38,130 nucleotides of DNA from Bacillota bacterium (GCA_023459275.1 JAEWVC010000001.1:1-38130), one strand, 5' to 3'. Positions 7,240 through 16,246 are shown, counted from the stretch's first letter. The notes: generated from the letters alone by a model not told the origin. Numbers and translations: made by a program.

Positions 7240-8988
7240 ATGGAAGAAGCAACGAACGTCGTCGCGGCAGTAGCCCAGAAGTTCTCCTCGGTGGACACCA
7301 TATGGGTCCTGCTGGCAGCCGCCCTGGTGTTCTTCATGCAGGCAGGCTTTGCCATGGTGGAGACAGGCTTTACCAGGGCCAAGAACGCGGGCAACATCAT
7401 CATGAAAAACCTGCTGGACTTCGCCATCGGCACCATCGTTTTCTGGGTGCTGGGTTTTGGCCTGATGTTCGGCGCGGATCATGGCGGCATCATCGGTTCC
7501 ATCGATCTGTTCATCCGCGGTGACTACAGCGGCGGATACCCCACCATGGCCTACGTCATCTTCCAGACGGTGTTCTGCGCCACCGCCGCAACCATCGTTT
7601 CCGGCGCCATGGCGGAACGCACCAAGTTCATCACCTACTGCATCTACAGCGGCGCCATCAGCCTGGTGATTTACCCCATCTCCGGCCACTGGGCCTGGGG
7701 CGGCGGCTGGCTTGCGCAGATGGGATTCCATGACTTCGCCGGTTCCACCGTGGTGCACATGGTGGGCGGCCTTTCCGCCTTCGTAGGCGCGGCCTTGCTG
7801 GGGCCCCGCATCGGCAAATACGGCAAGGACGGCAAGCCCAAGGCCATCCTGGGCCACAGCATCACCTTGGGTGCGCTGGGCGTGTTCATCCTGTGGTTCG
7901 GCTGGTTTGGTTTCAACCCCGGCTCCACGGTGTCCGCCACAGGCGATGATGTCCTGACCTCCATGAGCAACATCTTTGTTACCACCAACCTGGCCGCGGC
8001 GGCTGCCACCGTGACCACCCTGATCATCACCTGGATCCGCTACAAGAAGCCTGATGTATCCATGACACTGAACGGCGCGCTGGCCGGCCTGGTGGCCATC
8101 ACCGCGGGCTGCGACGCGGTGACCCCGGTAGGTTCCTTCTTCATCGGCTTCATCGCCGCCTTCGCCGTGGTCTTCGGCATTGAATTCATCGACAAAGTGC
8201 TCAAGATCGATGATCCGGTGGGCGCCATCGGCGTGCACGGCATCTGCGGCGGCCTTGGCACCCTGCTGGTTGGCGTGTTCGCCGTGGACGGCGGCCTTCT
8301 GTACGGCGGCGGCTGGTCCATGCTGGGCACTCAGGCGGTGGGCGTATTCTCCGTGGCGGCCTATGTGCTCATCGTTATGGGCGCACTGTTCTTCATTCTG
8401 AAAAAGACCATCGGCCTGCGGGTTTCGCCCGAGGAAGAAGTTGTGGGCCTGGATATCGAGGAGCACGGCCTGGCTTCCGCCTATGCCGATTTCATGCCCG
8501 CCCCCGCCGTGGGCGCGCTGCTCCCCACCAACATGCCTTCCATAACCGGCCCCGAGCATCATATGCCGGTGCCCATGGATGACGCTGTACCCGTGGTGGT
8601 CAAGACCCCCAAGGAGCCCGCGGCCTCCGATATGAAGATGACCAAGGTCACCATCATCACCAAGCAGAGCAAGTTTGATGCTTTGAAAGTGGCCATGGAG
8701 GATATCGGCATCACTGGCATGACGGTTACCCAGGTGCTGGGCTGCGGCATGCAGAAAGGAAAGCCGGAGTATTACCGCGGCGTCGCGGTGGAATTCGACC
8801 TGCTGCCCAAGATCCAGGTGGACATCGTGATCTGCAAGGTACCTGTCCGCACGCTGATCGAAACCGCCAAGAAGGTACTCTACACCGGCCACATCGGCGA
8901 TGGCAAGATCTTCGTGTACGATGTGGAGAACGTCATCAAGGTCCGCACCGGCGAGGAAGGCTACGATGCGCTGCAGGACGTGGAGTAA
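7240..8988 (+). CDS. Ammonium transporter fused to a PII (GlnB/GlnK) domain
   Basis: A 582-residue fusion. Residues about 1-410 are an Amt channel with some eleven membrane segments and conserved stretches FFMQAGFAMVETGFTRAKNA, FAGSTVVHMVGGLSAFVGA and GFNPGSTVSATGDD. After the cytoplasmic tail and a Pro/Ala linker (about 430-460), residues 465-582 form a PII domain: TKVTIITKQSKFDALK, the T-loop QKGKPEYYRGVAVEFDLLPK, then YTGHIGDGKIFVYDVENVIKVRTGE. Tyr512 aligns with the uridylylated tyrosine of E. coli PII. PII proteins plug Amt channels according to ATP, ADP and 2-oxoglutarate levels, so here the plug would be tethered. ATG 7240 is chosen for AAGGAGGAA upstream; the frame opens at 7186. Confidence 0.95.
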   Translation: MEEATNVVAAVAQKFSSVDTIWVLLAAALVFFMQAGFAMVETGFTRAKNAGNIIMKNLLDFAIGTIVFWVLGFGLMFGADHGGIIGSIDLFIRGDYSGGYPTMAYVIFQTVFCATAATIVSGAMAERTKFITYCIYSGAISLVIYPISGHWAWGGGWLAQMGFHDFAGSTVVHMVGGLSAFVGAALLGPRIGKYGKDGKPKAILGHSITLGALGVFILWFGWFGFNPGSTVSATGDDVLTSMSNIFVTTNLAAAAATVTTLIITWIRYKKPDVSMTLNGALAGLVAITAGCDAVTPVGSFFIGFIAAFAVVFGIEFIDKVLKIDDPVGAIGVHGICGGLGTLLVGVFAVDGGLLYGGGWSMLGTQAVGVFSVAAYVLIVMGALFFILKKTIGLRVSPEEEVVGLDIEEHGLASAYADFMPAPAVGALLPTNMPSITGPEHHMPVPMDDAVPVVVKTPKEPAASDMKMTKVTIITKQSKFDALKVAMEDIGITGMTVTQVLGCGMQKGKPEYYRGVAVEFDLLPKIQVDIVICKVPVRTLIETAKKVLYTGHIGDGKIFVYDVENVIKVRTGEEGYDALQDVE

Positions 8989-9083
8989 CACGTCCGGGAC
9001 AGTCTTTACAGGGTTCCTGTTCCATCCGTCTTTTCACATCACATCCTATCCATGCGTGCATGTCATGATCTTATACATTTTTC

Positions 9084-9118
9084 AACGCCCGGGCCAATCG
9101 GCCCGGGCGTTTCATCTT
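9084..9118 (+). terminator. Terminator after the amt-PII gene
   Basis: A perfect 12-base stem, AACGCCCGGGCC-AATC-GGCCCGGGCGTT (9084-9111), is followed by TCATCTTAT. The T-run is weak but the stem is very stable. It lies about 95 bases after the stop; the bases between hold nothing recognisable. Confidence 0.75.
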
Positions 9119-9207
9119 ATCGGCAATGTCAACGGGATGATGCCTGGTATTCTTCACCAACCCTGGCATGCTTTTTACACAAGGCACGCCATTTTTGAAC
9201 AGGTTTG

Positions 9208-9216
9208 TGATATGAT
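9208..9216 (+). promoter_or_regulatory. Possible extended -10 promoter of the nucleotidase gene
   Basis: TGATATGAT (TG-N-TATGAT) at 9208-9216 lies about 65 bases before the start codon. No good -35 element is visible at the right distance, which is tolerated by extended -10 promoters. Confidence 0.4.
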
Positions 9217-9280
9217 TTCTCTATGCTCCGGCGGATGGACCGGAGGAACTCCGGCTTACGATTGTTTGGGGAGGGAGTTT

Positions 9281-11011
9281 ATGAAAACCTTGAGAAAATT
9301 CGCCGCATTCCTGCTTGTCCTGATTCTTTCAGCAAGCATGCTGCCCGCTCTTGCGCAGACCGCAAACGGGGAAGAGCCCGTGCCGGGCGACATCGTCATC
9401 CTGTACACCAATGATGTGCACTGTGCGGTGGACGCAAAGACGGACAAGGACGGAAAGCTTACCAACACCGGCTATGCCGGCGTGGCGGCCTACCGGGACG
9501 AGATGGCCTCCCTGGTAGGTTTGGAAAATGTCACGCTGCTGGATGCCGGGGATGCGCTGCAGGGTGACGCCATCGGGACGTTGTCCAAGGGCTCCTATCT
9601 GGTGGATATCATGAACCAGATGGGGTACTCGCTTTTCGTACCGGGCAACCACGAGTTTGACTATGGCATGGCGCGCATGCAGGAGCTTATGGGGCAGATG
9701 AAAGCCCGGGTGGTCACCTGCAACTTTACGGACCTCAAAGAGAACAAGCTGGTTTTCGCGCCCTATGCCATCCTGGCTTACGGAGAGCGGAAGGTGGCCT
9801 ATGTGGGCATCACGACTCCCGAATCCTTCACCAAGTCCACACCCGCCTACTTCCAGGATGAGAGCGGGGCGTATGTCTATGGCTTCTGCGAGTCGGGCAG
9901 CGGCCAGGACCTGTACACGGCTGTACAGGCGGCTGTGGACGCGGCCAGGGCCGAAGGCGCGGACACGGTGATTGCCGTGGGCCATCTGGGCATCGACGCC
10001 CAGTCCAGCCCCTGGCGCTCCACCGATGTGATCGTCCACACCACGGGCATTGACGCCTTTATCGACGGGCATTCCCACAGCGTCATGGAAAGTGAACTGG
10101 TCCCGAACAAGGACGGTTCCAAACAAGTGGTGCTTACCCAGACCGGCACCAAGCTTGCCAATATCGGCCGCATGACCCTCAAGGCCGACGGCTGCATCAC
10201 CACCCAGCTGATCAGCGGCTATACGGAACAGAATCCGGACACCCTGGCTTTCATCGCGCAGATCGAGAGCGAGTTTGCCGCGGATCTGGCCGAAAAGGTC
10301 GGGTACACCGAAGTAGCGCTGACCGTTTTAGACCCCCAGACCGGCAACCGCATGGTGCGCACCCGGGAGACGAACCTGGGCGACCTGTGCGCCGACGCAT
10401 ACCGCTATGTGCTGGGCAACGGCAAGCCCGGGGAGGCATACGGCCCGGCGGATATCGCCTTTGTCAACGGCGGCGGCGTCCGTGCCGATATTGATGCCGG
10501 GGACATCACCTTCGGTGAAGTGATCTCGGTGCATCCCTTCAACAACGTGGGCTGCGTTGTGGAAGCTACCGGCCAGGAGATCCTGGACGCGCTGGAAATG
10601 GCCGCGCGGCTGCTGCCGGAAGAGAACGGCGGCTTCCTGCAGGTTTCGGGCCTGAGCTACACCATTGACACCTCCATCCCCTCTGCGGTGGTAACGGATG
10701 ACAAAAAGAACTTTGTTGAGGTTTCCGGCCAGCGCCGCGTCAAGGATGTGCTGGTGGGCGGGGAACCCATTGATCCCGGCAAATCTTATACCCTGGCTTC
10801 CCACAACTACATGCTCCTGGACGGGGGCGACGGCATCAACATGTTCCGCGACAACACGGTGGTGGTGCAGCCCGTGATCCTGGACAATCAGGTCCTTATC
10901 ACCTATGTCCAGGACTACCTGAACGGCGCTGTGGGCGCGGATTACGCCGACGCCTATGGCCAGGGCCGCATCCAGGTCCTGACCGGCGAGGAGGCCAAGG
11001 ACGCCGCCTGA
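9281..11011 (+). CDS. Secreted 5'-nucleotidase / 2',3'-cyclic phosphodiesterase family protein
   Basis: A 576-residue exported metallophosphoesterase. Residues 1-26 are a signal peptide (Lys/Arg, then FAAFLLVLILSASMLPALA, cleaved before QTANG). The calcineurin-like domain shows YTNDVH (42-47), LLDAGDALQGDAIG, PGNHEFDYG, GHLGID and DGHSHSV, the metal ligands of the family. The C-terminal 5'-nucleotidase domain shows TNLGDLCADAYRY, FVNGGGVRADIDAGDITFGE and SHNYMLLDGGDG (substrate base and hinge region). It probably strips phosphate from extracellular nucleotides for salvage. No LPXTG motif, lipobox or wall-binding repeat is seen, so it is probably released or held by unknown means. GGGGAGGGA precedes ATG 9281; the frame opens much earlier, at 8900. 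A strong terminator follows, so it is probably monocistronic. Confidence 0.9.
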   Translation: MKTLRKFAAFLLVLILSASMLPALAQTANGEEPVPGDIVILYTNDVHCAVDAKTDKDGKLTNTGYAGVAAYRDEMASLVGLENVTLLDAGDALQGDAIGTLSKGSYLVDIMNQMGYSLFVPGNHEFDYGMARMQELMGQMKARVVTCNFTDLKENKLVFAPYAILAYGERKVAYVGITTPESFTKSTPAYFQDESGAYVYGFCESGSGQDLYTAVQAAVDAARAEGADTVIAVGHLGIDAQSSPWRSTDVIVHTTGIDAFIDGHSHSVMESELVPNKDGSKQVVLTQTGTKLANIGRMTLKADGCITTQLISGYTEQNPDTLAFIAQIESEFAADLAEKVGYTEVALTVLDPQTGNRMVRTRETNLGDLCADAYRYVLGNGKPGEAYGPADIAFVNGGGVRADIDAGDITFGEVISVHPFNNVGCVVEATGQEILDALEMAARLLPEENGGFLQVSGLSYTIDTSIPSAVVTDDKKNFVEVSGQRRVKDVLVGGEPIDPGKSYTLASHNYMLLDGGDGINMFRDNTVVVQPVILDNQVLITYVQDYLNGAVGADYADAYGQGRIQVLTGEEAKDAA

Positions 11012-11048
11012 AACACCAGGCGGGCATCCCTTGCCGCGGCTGTACATG

Positions 11049-11096
11049 AAAAACCGGTCCTTTCCCCGGAATCATCCGGGGAGGCCGGTTTTTTCT
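11049..11096 (+). terminator. Terminator of the nucleotidase gene
   Basis: AAAAACCGG-T-CC...CCCCGGA-ATCA-TCCGGGG-A-GGCCGGTTTTTT: a two-part stem with a short loop and a six-T run. It stands about 37 bases after the stop codon. Confidence 0.85.
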
Positions 11097-11118
11097 TCCG
11101 CCGATGCCTGTGGGGCCC

Positions 11119-11192
11119 GCCGCCTTGCCAAGGCGGCCATGGCAAAAAACGTTTTATACCGGCTTGCGCATCGCGCCCGCGGAGATTACAAT
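11119..11192 (+). promoter_or_regulatory. Promoter region of the acetylesterase gene
   Basis: TTGCGC (11164-11169), 17 bases, TACAAT (11187-11192), about 35 bases before the start codon. Upstream lie two inverted repeats, GCCGCCTT-GCC-AAGGCGGC (11119-11137) and the palindrome AAAACGTTTT (11146-11155), the latter nine bases before the -35 and of LacI-operator type. Confidence 0.5.
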
Positions 11193-11228
11193 AAGCATAA
11201 ATTCTCCCGGGAAAGAAGGGTATATGCC

Positions 11229-12758
11229 ATGTGCCTATCGCTCTCCCCCCTGTTTTCCGACGGCATGGTGCTCCAGCGGGGCGCCCCCGTCAAGATTTGG
11301 GGCACATCCGGCGGCCCCGTGACCGTCGCCTTTCTGAACCGGGAATACCGTGCCTTTCCCGATGCCAAGGGCGGCTGGACGGTAACACTGCCCCCCCTTG
11401 CCCCCGGCGGCCCCTATGAGATGGCCGTCAATGAGATCATCCTCCATGATGTGTACATCGGCGACGTATGGCTGTGCTCCGGGCAAAGCAACATGCAGCT
11501 TCCCATGCGGCGGCTGAAATACATGTACCCGGAGGAGATGGAAGCCTCCTGCCCGTACATCCGGCAGTTCGCCGTGCCCCAGCGCGAAAGCTTCCATGGC
11601 CCCGGGCCCGCTTTGGAGGGCGGCCGGTGGGCCGGGCTTTCCCCGGAAACCGTGGGCGATTTCTCCGGGGTAGGGTATTTCTTCGCCAAAAGGCTGTTTG
11701 AGCGCTACACGGTGCCCGTAGGGCTCATCCTTTCCGCCATCGGCGGCACGCCCGTCCACGCCTGGATGGGCAGGGCCGCACTGAAGGATTTCCCTACTCT
11801 GCTTGCGGAAGCGGACAGGTGCGCGGACGACGGCTATGTGGCAAAGGTGAAATCAGAAAATGAGGCAAGCCAGCGCGCGTTTTTTGGCGCCGTGGACAGC
11901 AGCGATCCCGGCCTCCGGGAAGGATGGCCCGATCCTGGCTATGACGATCAACACTGGGAGGAGCGCCCGCTTTTGACGCCCTTTTCCGGCACAGGCTCCT
12001 TCTGGCTGCGAAAGACGCTGGACATTCCGCCGGAATTGCACGGCCAGCCTGCGGTGCTTTTTCTGGGCACGGTCAAGGATTGGGATACGGTGTACGTAAA
12101 TGGCGCTCCCTTGGGTACCACCACCTACCGGTATCCGCCCAGGGTGTATGAGGTCCCGGCGCTGGAAAAAGGGCGCTGCGTCATCACGGTGCGGGTCATC
12201 GCAAAGGAGGGCGGCAGTTTTACGCCGGGGAAGCAGTACCTGCTTTCCACCGGGGAAGGCTCCTTTGACATAAGCGGCCCCTGGCGCTTTTGCAAGGGCG
12301 GCGTTGCCCTTCCCCCGGCGCCGGAGGTCTTCTTCCACTACAAGCCTACCGCCCTGTACAACGGCATGATCGCGCCGCTTACCCAATATAGGATCAAGGG
12401 CGCCCTCTGGTACCAGGGGGAGAGCGACGCGTCCGCGCCGCTGCGGTATGCCGAGAGATTTGCCTCCCTTGTACAAAGCTGGCGGAAGGTGTGGGGGTAT
12501 GATTTTCCCTTCCTCTCGGTGGAACTGGCCCACTGGGAGGGCGGCCCGGACTGGGACGCGCTCCGGGCAGAGCAGCGCAAGGCGCTTAATATCCCGAACA
12601 CCGCCATGGCGGCGGCCTTTGACCTTGGGGAGCACAACGACCTGCATCCGCTCAACAAGCAGGCGGTGGGCGACCGCCTGGCCCGCTGCGCCATGCGCGT
12701 GGCCTATGGGGAAAAACTGCCGCCCTCGCCCTTTGAGGTGGTAGGATACAGCCGGTAG
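11229..12758 (+). CDS. Intracellular sialate O-acetylesterase-like carbohydrate esterase
   Basis: A 509-residue SGNH-fold esterase without a signal peptide. The catalytic serine is Ser87 in CSGQSNMQLPM; block III-type motifs GGTPVHAW and ALWYQGESDAS follow, and the Asp-x-His pair is Asp471/His473 in NDLHPLNKQA. A jelly-roll-like insert (about residues 225-340; FWLRKTLDIP, VYVNGAPLG) splits the fold, as in other members of the family. Members remove O-acetyl groups from sialic acids, but many gut homologues act on acetylated xylo-oligosaccharides. With a xylan locus nearby and no sialic-acid genes, deacetylation of imported plant sugars is the more likely job (inference). ATG 11229 is chosen after GAAAGAAGGG; the frame opens at 11031, inside the preceding terminator. 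Confidence 0.85.
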   Translation: MCLSLSPLFSDGMVLQRGAPVKIWGTSGGPVTVAFLNREYRAFPDAKGGWTVTLPPLAPGGPYEMAVNEIILHDVYIGDVWLCSGQSNMQLPMRRLKYMYPEEMEASCPYIRQFAVPQRESFHGPGPALEGGRWAGLSPETVGDFSGVGYFFAKRLFERYTVPVGLILSAIGGTPVHAWMGRAALKDFPTLLAEADRCADDGYVAKVKSENEASQRAFFGAVDSSDPGLREGWPDPGYDDQHWEERPLLTPFSGTGSFWLRKTLDIPPELHGQPAVLFLGTVKDWDTVYVNGAPLGTTTYRYPPRVYEVPALEKGRCVITVRVIAKEGGSFTPGKQYLLSTGEGSFDISGPWRFCKGGVALPPAPEVFFHYKPTALYNGMIAPLTQYRIKGALWYQGESDASAPLRYAERFASLVQSWRKVWGYDFPFLSVELAHWEGGPDWDALRAEQRKALNIPNTAMAAAFDLGEHNDLHPLNKQAVGDRLARCAMRVAYGEKLPPSPFEVVGYSR

Positions 12759-12774
12759 TCCCTTTTCAGGCCAT

Positions 12775-12809
12775 AAAAAAGGCCCCTGCCGAGTGTGGCA
12801 GGGGCCTTT
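12775..12809 (-). terminator. Shared terminator between convergent genes
   Basis: AAAAAAGGCCCCTGCC-GAGTGT-GGCAGGGGCCTTT. Read leftward it ends in seven T residues and serves the wall-binding protein; read rightward the T-run is only three bases and serves the esterase less well. Confidence 0.85.
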
Positions 12810-12823
12810 GCTGAAAGATTCGG

Positions 12824-15451
12824 CTATTTGATCATCGCCTGGGTGGCCGCCCAGCCAAGATCGATAGCGTTTTGATGGGAAGTTGCATAGGGCCCGATGG
12901 CAGCCACCTGGGCTTCGGTGCGGGGGAAGTGGATGCACAAATGCCCGGGGAAATTGTTGCTGGTATTGTGCTGGACGCTGTGGGGCGTATCATGGGTGGA
13001 AGCCATATATACCCGGCCATCGCTCATAACCACCCACACGGGCTTGGGCGTCCAGGTGTATTTTCCGCCGAAGGCCTGTACCATGATGGCCGTGTCCGCG
13101 GCGGTCATGGGTTCGCAGTCGGCGTGGGCACCCAGGCTGAACATATGCACCTTCCAGCTAAGACCCGTATTGTAATCATAGACCGTGGCATAGGGGTACA
13201 GCTTGCAGCGGGCGCGGATCTCCGAATACCAGTTGGCATAGCGTACCTGGGAGGCCTTGGGGACCGTGCTCAGCGTAGGGGCGTCAGGCTTGGGGGTGGC
13301 CGTGGCGCCGGGCACGGTGGGGGCTGCCTTGGCACTGTTGCTGTTCAGCAGCGTCAGCGTCTTGGCGCCAGCTACGCCGTCCGTCAAAAGTCCGTTCCGC
13401 TGCTGGAAAGCTTTGAGCGCCAGGAACGTCTGGGCGCCAAATTTTCCGTCAGCCGTGCCGCTCAAGTACCCCAGGTCAATAAGGAGTGCCTGCATCTCCT
13501 TCACCGCGTCGCTGGAGTCTCCTTGCTTGAGGGTGGCAGGTGCGGGTGTGGCGGTAGCTGCCGCTGCCGCCGCGCTGGAATACAGCTTGGCAAGCGTAGT
13601 GGGTCCTGCCACGCCATCTTTGTTCAGTCCATTGGCCTTCTGGAAAGCGGTCAGCGCCGCCGCTGTTCCGCTGCCGAAGGTACCGTCAGCCGTGCCGTCA
13701 AGATATCCCAATTGGATCAGCCGCTGCTGGAGGGATTTCACCTCATTGCCCGTGTCCCCCTGGCGAAGCGTGCTCAGGGAGGGTGTAGGCGTAGGCTCCG
13801 GCGTGGGCGTCGCGGAAGAAAGCAGACCGGGCACCGCGTCATCGCTGTACAAAAGCACCTGCGTTTCATACCCCGCGATACCGTCCGCCTTCAGGCCGTT
13901 GGCTTTTTGGAAAGCCTTCACCGCGGCGATGTCCGCCGCCTCATAATCGCCGTCCATTTTGGCGGTATAGTATCCCAGTTCCGTCAGCCGCTTTTGCAGC
14001 TTCAATACTTCCTGGCCCCTGGTTCCCCGCTGCATGACGATCACATTGTCCGGGGTCAGCGGCGTGGCTGTGGGCAGGGGCGTGACCGTGGCCGCGGCTG
14101 ACGCGCTCAGCGCCGCGCTGCTGAACAGCACCGTCTGGGTGGCCGAACCCGCCACGCCGTCCTGGGTCAATCCATGCCTTTTCTGGAAAGCGATCAGCGC
14201 CTGCACGCTGAGCGCACCAAACTTGCCGTCCACCGTACCCGCAAGGTATCCCAGATCCTTCAGCCGCTGCTGCACCGTCTTAACGGCCTGCCCCTCGTCC
14301 CCCTGGCGGACCGTTTCCCCCGGCGGGGTGGGAATGGGGGCGGAGGTGGGCGTTGCCACAGCGTTGCTGGCCAGCGCGTCATTGCTGTACAGCTTCGCCT
14401 GGGTCGAACTGCCGGCCAATCCATCCGCCGTCAGCCCGTTCTTTCTTTGAAAAGCCTTGACCGCGGTGATGGTCTCGCTGGTGCAGGTGCCGCTGACGGC
14501 GCCCGCAAAGTACCCCAGCTCCTTCAGCCGCTCCTGCAGCTTTGTCACGGCGTCGCCCATGTTGCCTTCCCGTATGGTCACGCCGTCCAAAGGCGGCAGC
14601 GTCATTACCGCCGTCGCCTTGCCGCTGGCGTTTTTCGGCTTCCCTTCATACAAAAGGGTTTGAAAGCCGCCGTCCGCCACGCCTGTTTCCGTCATGCCGT
14701 TTTTCTTTTGAAAATCTTCCACCGCGGTTTCCGTCTTGCTTCCAAACTTGCCGTCCGCCGTGCCGGCCAGGAAATCCAGCTCCGTAAGCGCTTGCTGCAG
14801 AGCTTTGACCTCCGTGCCGCTATCGCCGCTGGAAAGCGAAAGATAAGCGCTGTTCACTTCCTCCGCAGCGGTGGGGGCAGGCGTCGCCGTGGTGCCGGCC
14901 ACATTTTTCACGTTCACGAACTCCGCCATCACATAGCCCCGGGTACCGTTGTAGGTGGCCTTCACGTAGGAGCCGCTGACCCCTTCCACCGTCAGGGCGC
15001 CGCCCTCCGGAATCCTTTCCAGGATCACGGAGGAGGAGGACGGGGACCTGCGCATGTTCACGCTGTCACGGGTGGTGGTTTGGTAAGGATACCCGGATAC
15101 CGTAGCCGCCGTCGGGGTGGCGGTGGCCGATGCCTTGGCCAGTACCGTCGCGGTGGCCTCCGGTTCGCCGATATACTGCTTTATGATGTACCCTGTGCGG
15201 CTGTTAAACGAAACCTTGTAATAATTTCCGGATTCCCCCAGCACCGTAACCTCCTGCCCCTTCTCCAGCCGCTCCAGTACGATGGAGCTTCCGGACGCGC
15301 TGCGGCGCATGTTCACCTTGTCGTTGGTGTAGGAGGTATAGGGATAGGTGGCCGCAAGACCGGCAGGAAGGCACGCGCCCAGCGCCAGAAGGATAGCAAG
15401 AAAAAAAGTACTCCATTTTCTTGCCGCATTCTTCCTGTATGAACCGCGCAT
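12824..15451 (-). CDS. Secreted wall-binding protein: 2 SH3b, 6 PG-binding repeats, C-terminal CIHF domain
   Basis: An 875-residue exported protein. Residues about 1-33 are a signal peptide. Two SH3b domains (about 44-94, 128-180) share the motif VNMRRSxSxSSxxLERxxxG. Six peptidoglycan_binding_1 repeats (about 205-268, 291-355, 379-444, 470-536, 559-625, 638-704) show the pattern LQxRLxxLGYLxGTxDGxFG...AFQxxNGLxxDGVAG and are joined by Ala/Thr/Pro linkers. The last 140 residues form an unfamiliar domain with TWTPKPVWVVM, THDTPHSVQHNT and GHLCIHF; the His and Cys motifs recall L,D-transpeptidase-like proteins but are not the canonical YkuD signature. ATG 15451 is preferred over TTG 15457 because GGAGGG then lies six bases away. 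It is monocistronic. A role in wall remodelling or spore or cell-envelope assembly is an inference. Confidence 0.88.
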   Translation of the reverse strand: MRGSYRKNAARKWSTFFLAILLALGACLPAGLAATYPYTSYTNDKVNMRRSASGSSIVLERLEKGQEVTVLGESGNYYKVSFNSRTGYIIKQYIGEPEATATVLAKASATATPTAATVSGYPYQTTTRDSVNMRRSPSSSSVILERIPEGGALTVEGVSGSYVKATYNGTRGYVMAEFVNVKNVAGTTATPAPTAAEEVNSAYLSLSSGDSGTEVKALQQALTELDFLAGTADGKFGSKTETAVEDFQKKNGMTETGVADGGFQTLLYEGKPKNASGKATAVMTLPPLDGVTIREGNMGDAVTKLQERLKELGYFAGAVSGTCTSETITAVKAFQRKNGLTADGLAGSSTQAKLYSNDALASNAVATPTSAPIPTPPGETVRQGDEGQAVKTVQQRLKDLGYLAGTVDGKFGALSVQALIAFQKRHGLTQDGVAGSATQTVLFSSAALSASAAATVTPLPTATPLTPDNVIVMQRGTRGQEVLKLQKRLTELGYYTAKMDGDYEAADIAAVKAFQKANGLKADGIAGYETQVLLYSDDAVPGLLSSATPTPEPTPTPSLSTLRQGDTGNEVKSLQQRLIQLGYLDGTADGTFGSGTAAALTAFQKANGLNKDGVAGPTTLAKLYSSAAAAAATATPAPATLKQGDSSDAVKEMQALLIDLGYLSGTADGKFGAQTFLALKAFQQRNGLLTDGVAGAKTLTLLNSNSAKAAPTVPGATATPKPDAPTLSTVPKASQVRYANWYSEIRARCKLYPYATVYDYNTGLSWKVHMFSLGAHADCEPMTAADTAIMVQAFGGKYTWTPKPVWVVMSDGRVYMASTHDTPHSVQHNTSNNFPGHLCIHFPRTEAQVAAIGPYATSHQNAIDLGWAATQAMIK

Positions 15452-15489
15452 GGGCAACCCTCCACCTTATTTCATCTATTAGCGAACCC

Positions 15490-15518
15490 ATTTTATGACA
15501 CATTTGTTCCAATGTCAA
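15490..15518 (-). promoter_or_regulatory. Promoter of the wall-binding protein gene
   Basis: Minus-strand TTGACA (15513-15518), 17 bases, TAAAAT (15490-15495), in an AT-rich stretch about 40 bases before the ATG. The surrounding AT content stands out from the GC-rich neighbourhood. Confidence 0.75.
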
Positions 15519-15544
15519 TAAATATCTTAATATTTACGTAATAT

Positions 15545-16246
15545 TTACAAATGCGGGCCCTGTATCTCCTCCGGCACGGGCGGCGGCGCCATGACGCCGG
15601 GGCGCTTTTTCACATGGTCATAGATAAACGCTGCCGCGTCCAGGTAGGTATCCGGCAGCGCATGCACCGTCATACACAGCCAGAAGCGGGGGTTGTACAA
15701 GAGAATCTTGTCCCTATCCGCCCAGAGCCCCACACGCTTTACCATCGCCCAGGGGATATCCTTCTCCTCCAGCTTCCACACGGGCCGGCCCAGAGGATCA
15801 GCTTCCACGGCGTCCGGCAGCAGGCGGAAAAGCCGCTTCACCAGCCCGGGTCTTGACTGGTAGACCCGCACATGCACCCCCTGGTGGTCCAGCACGCATT
15901 GTACCTCTTCCCTGCCCCGGATCCAAAGCGCCGCCAAAGCCGCCAGCAGCATCACCGCCGCGACAGCAAGGATCAGCGGCAAAAGCCCCTGGGTCAAAAG
16001 CGTCTGAACGGCCAGAAACCCCCTGGCGGCCCATTCTACACCCACGGCCAGGACCAAAAGCAGCAATAGCGCCGGGAGCGCCACCCGAAGGATGCTGTTC
16101 CAGCACAGAAAATCCCTGACGGGCACCAATTCATAGGTCCAGCTCAGGCGCAGGCTGCTTTGCGGCAGCTTTTGCCCGCACAGCGGGCAGATAGCTCCCT
16201 GCTCCACTTCCTGTTTGCATTTTTTGCAATAAGCCACCACAGGCAT
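15545..16246 (-). CDS. Zinc-ribbon membrane protein of unknown function
   Basis: A 233-residue protein. The N-terminus has two CxxC pairs (YCKKCKQE, ICPLCGQK, residues 7-23), a zinc ribbon. Two hydrophobic segments follow (about 54-73, VALPALLLLLVLAVGVEW, and about 86-108, LLPLILAVAAVMLLAALAALW). The rest is a soluble domain with VQCVLDHQGVHVRVYQ and DIPWAMVKRVGLWADRDKILLYNP, reminiscent of bacterial PH-like (YcxB-type) domains that follow such a membrane pair. No enzyme signature is visible. It is transcribed in the same direction as the wall-binding protein but is separated from it by that gene's own promoter. Function unknown. Confidence 0.75.
   Translation of the reverse strand: MPVVAYCKKCKQEVEQGAICPLCGQKLPQSSLRLSWTYELVPVRDFLCWNSILRVALPALLLLLVLAVGVEWAARGFLAVQTLLTQGLLPLILAVAAVMLLAALAALWIRGREEVQCVLDHQGVHVRVYQSRPGLVKRLFRLLPDAVEADPLGRPVWKLEEKDIPWAMVKRVGLWADRDKILLYNPRFWLCMTVHALPDTYLDAAAFIYDHVKKRPGVMAPPPVPEEIQGPHL

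Noticed and set aside
7189..8991. A 600-codon minus-strand frame under the ammonium transporter
   Set aside because: Antisense shadow; composition dominated by Gly, His, Asp and Gln with no domain, while the plus strand encodes an unmistakable Amt-PII protein.
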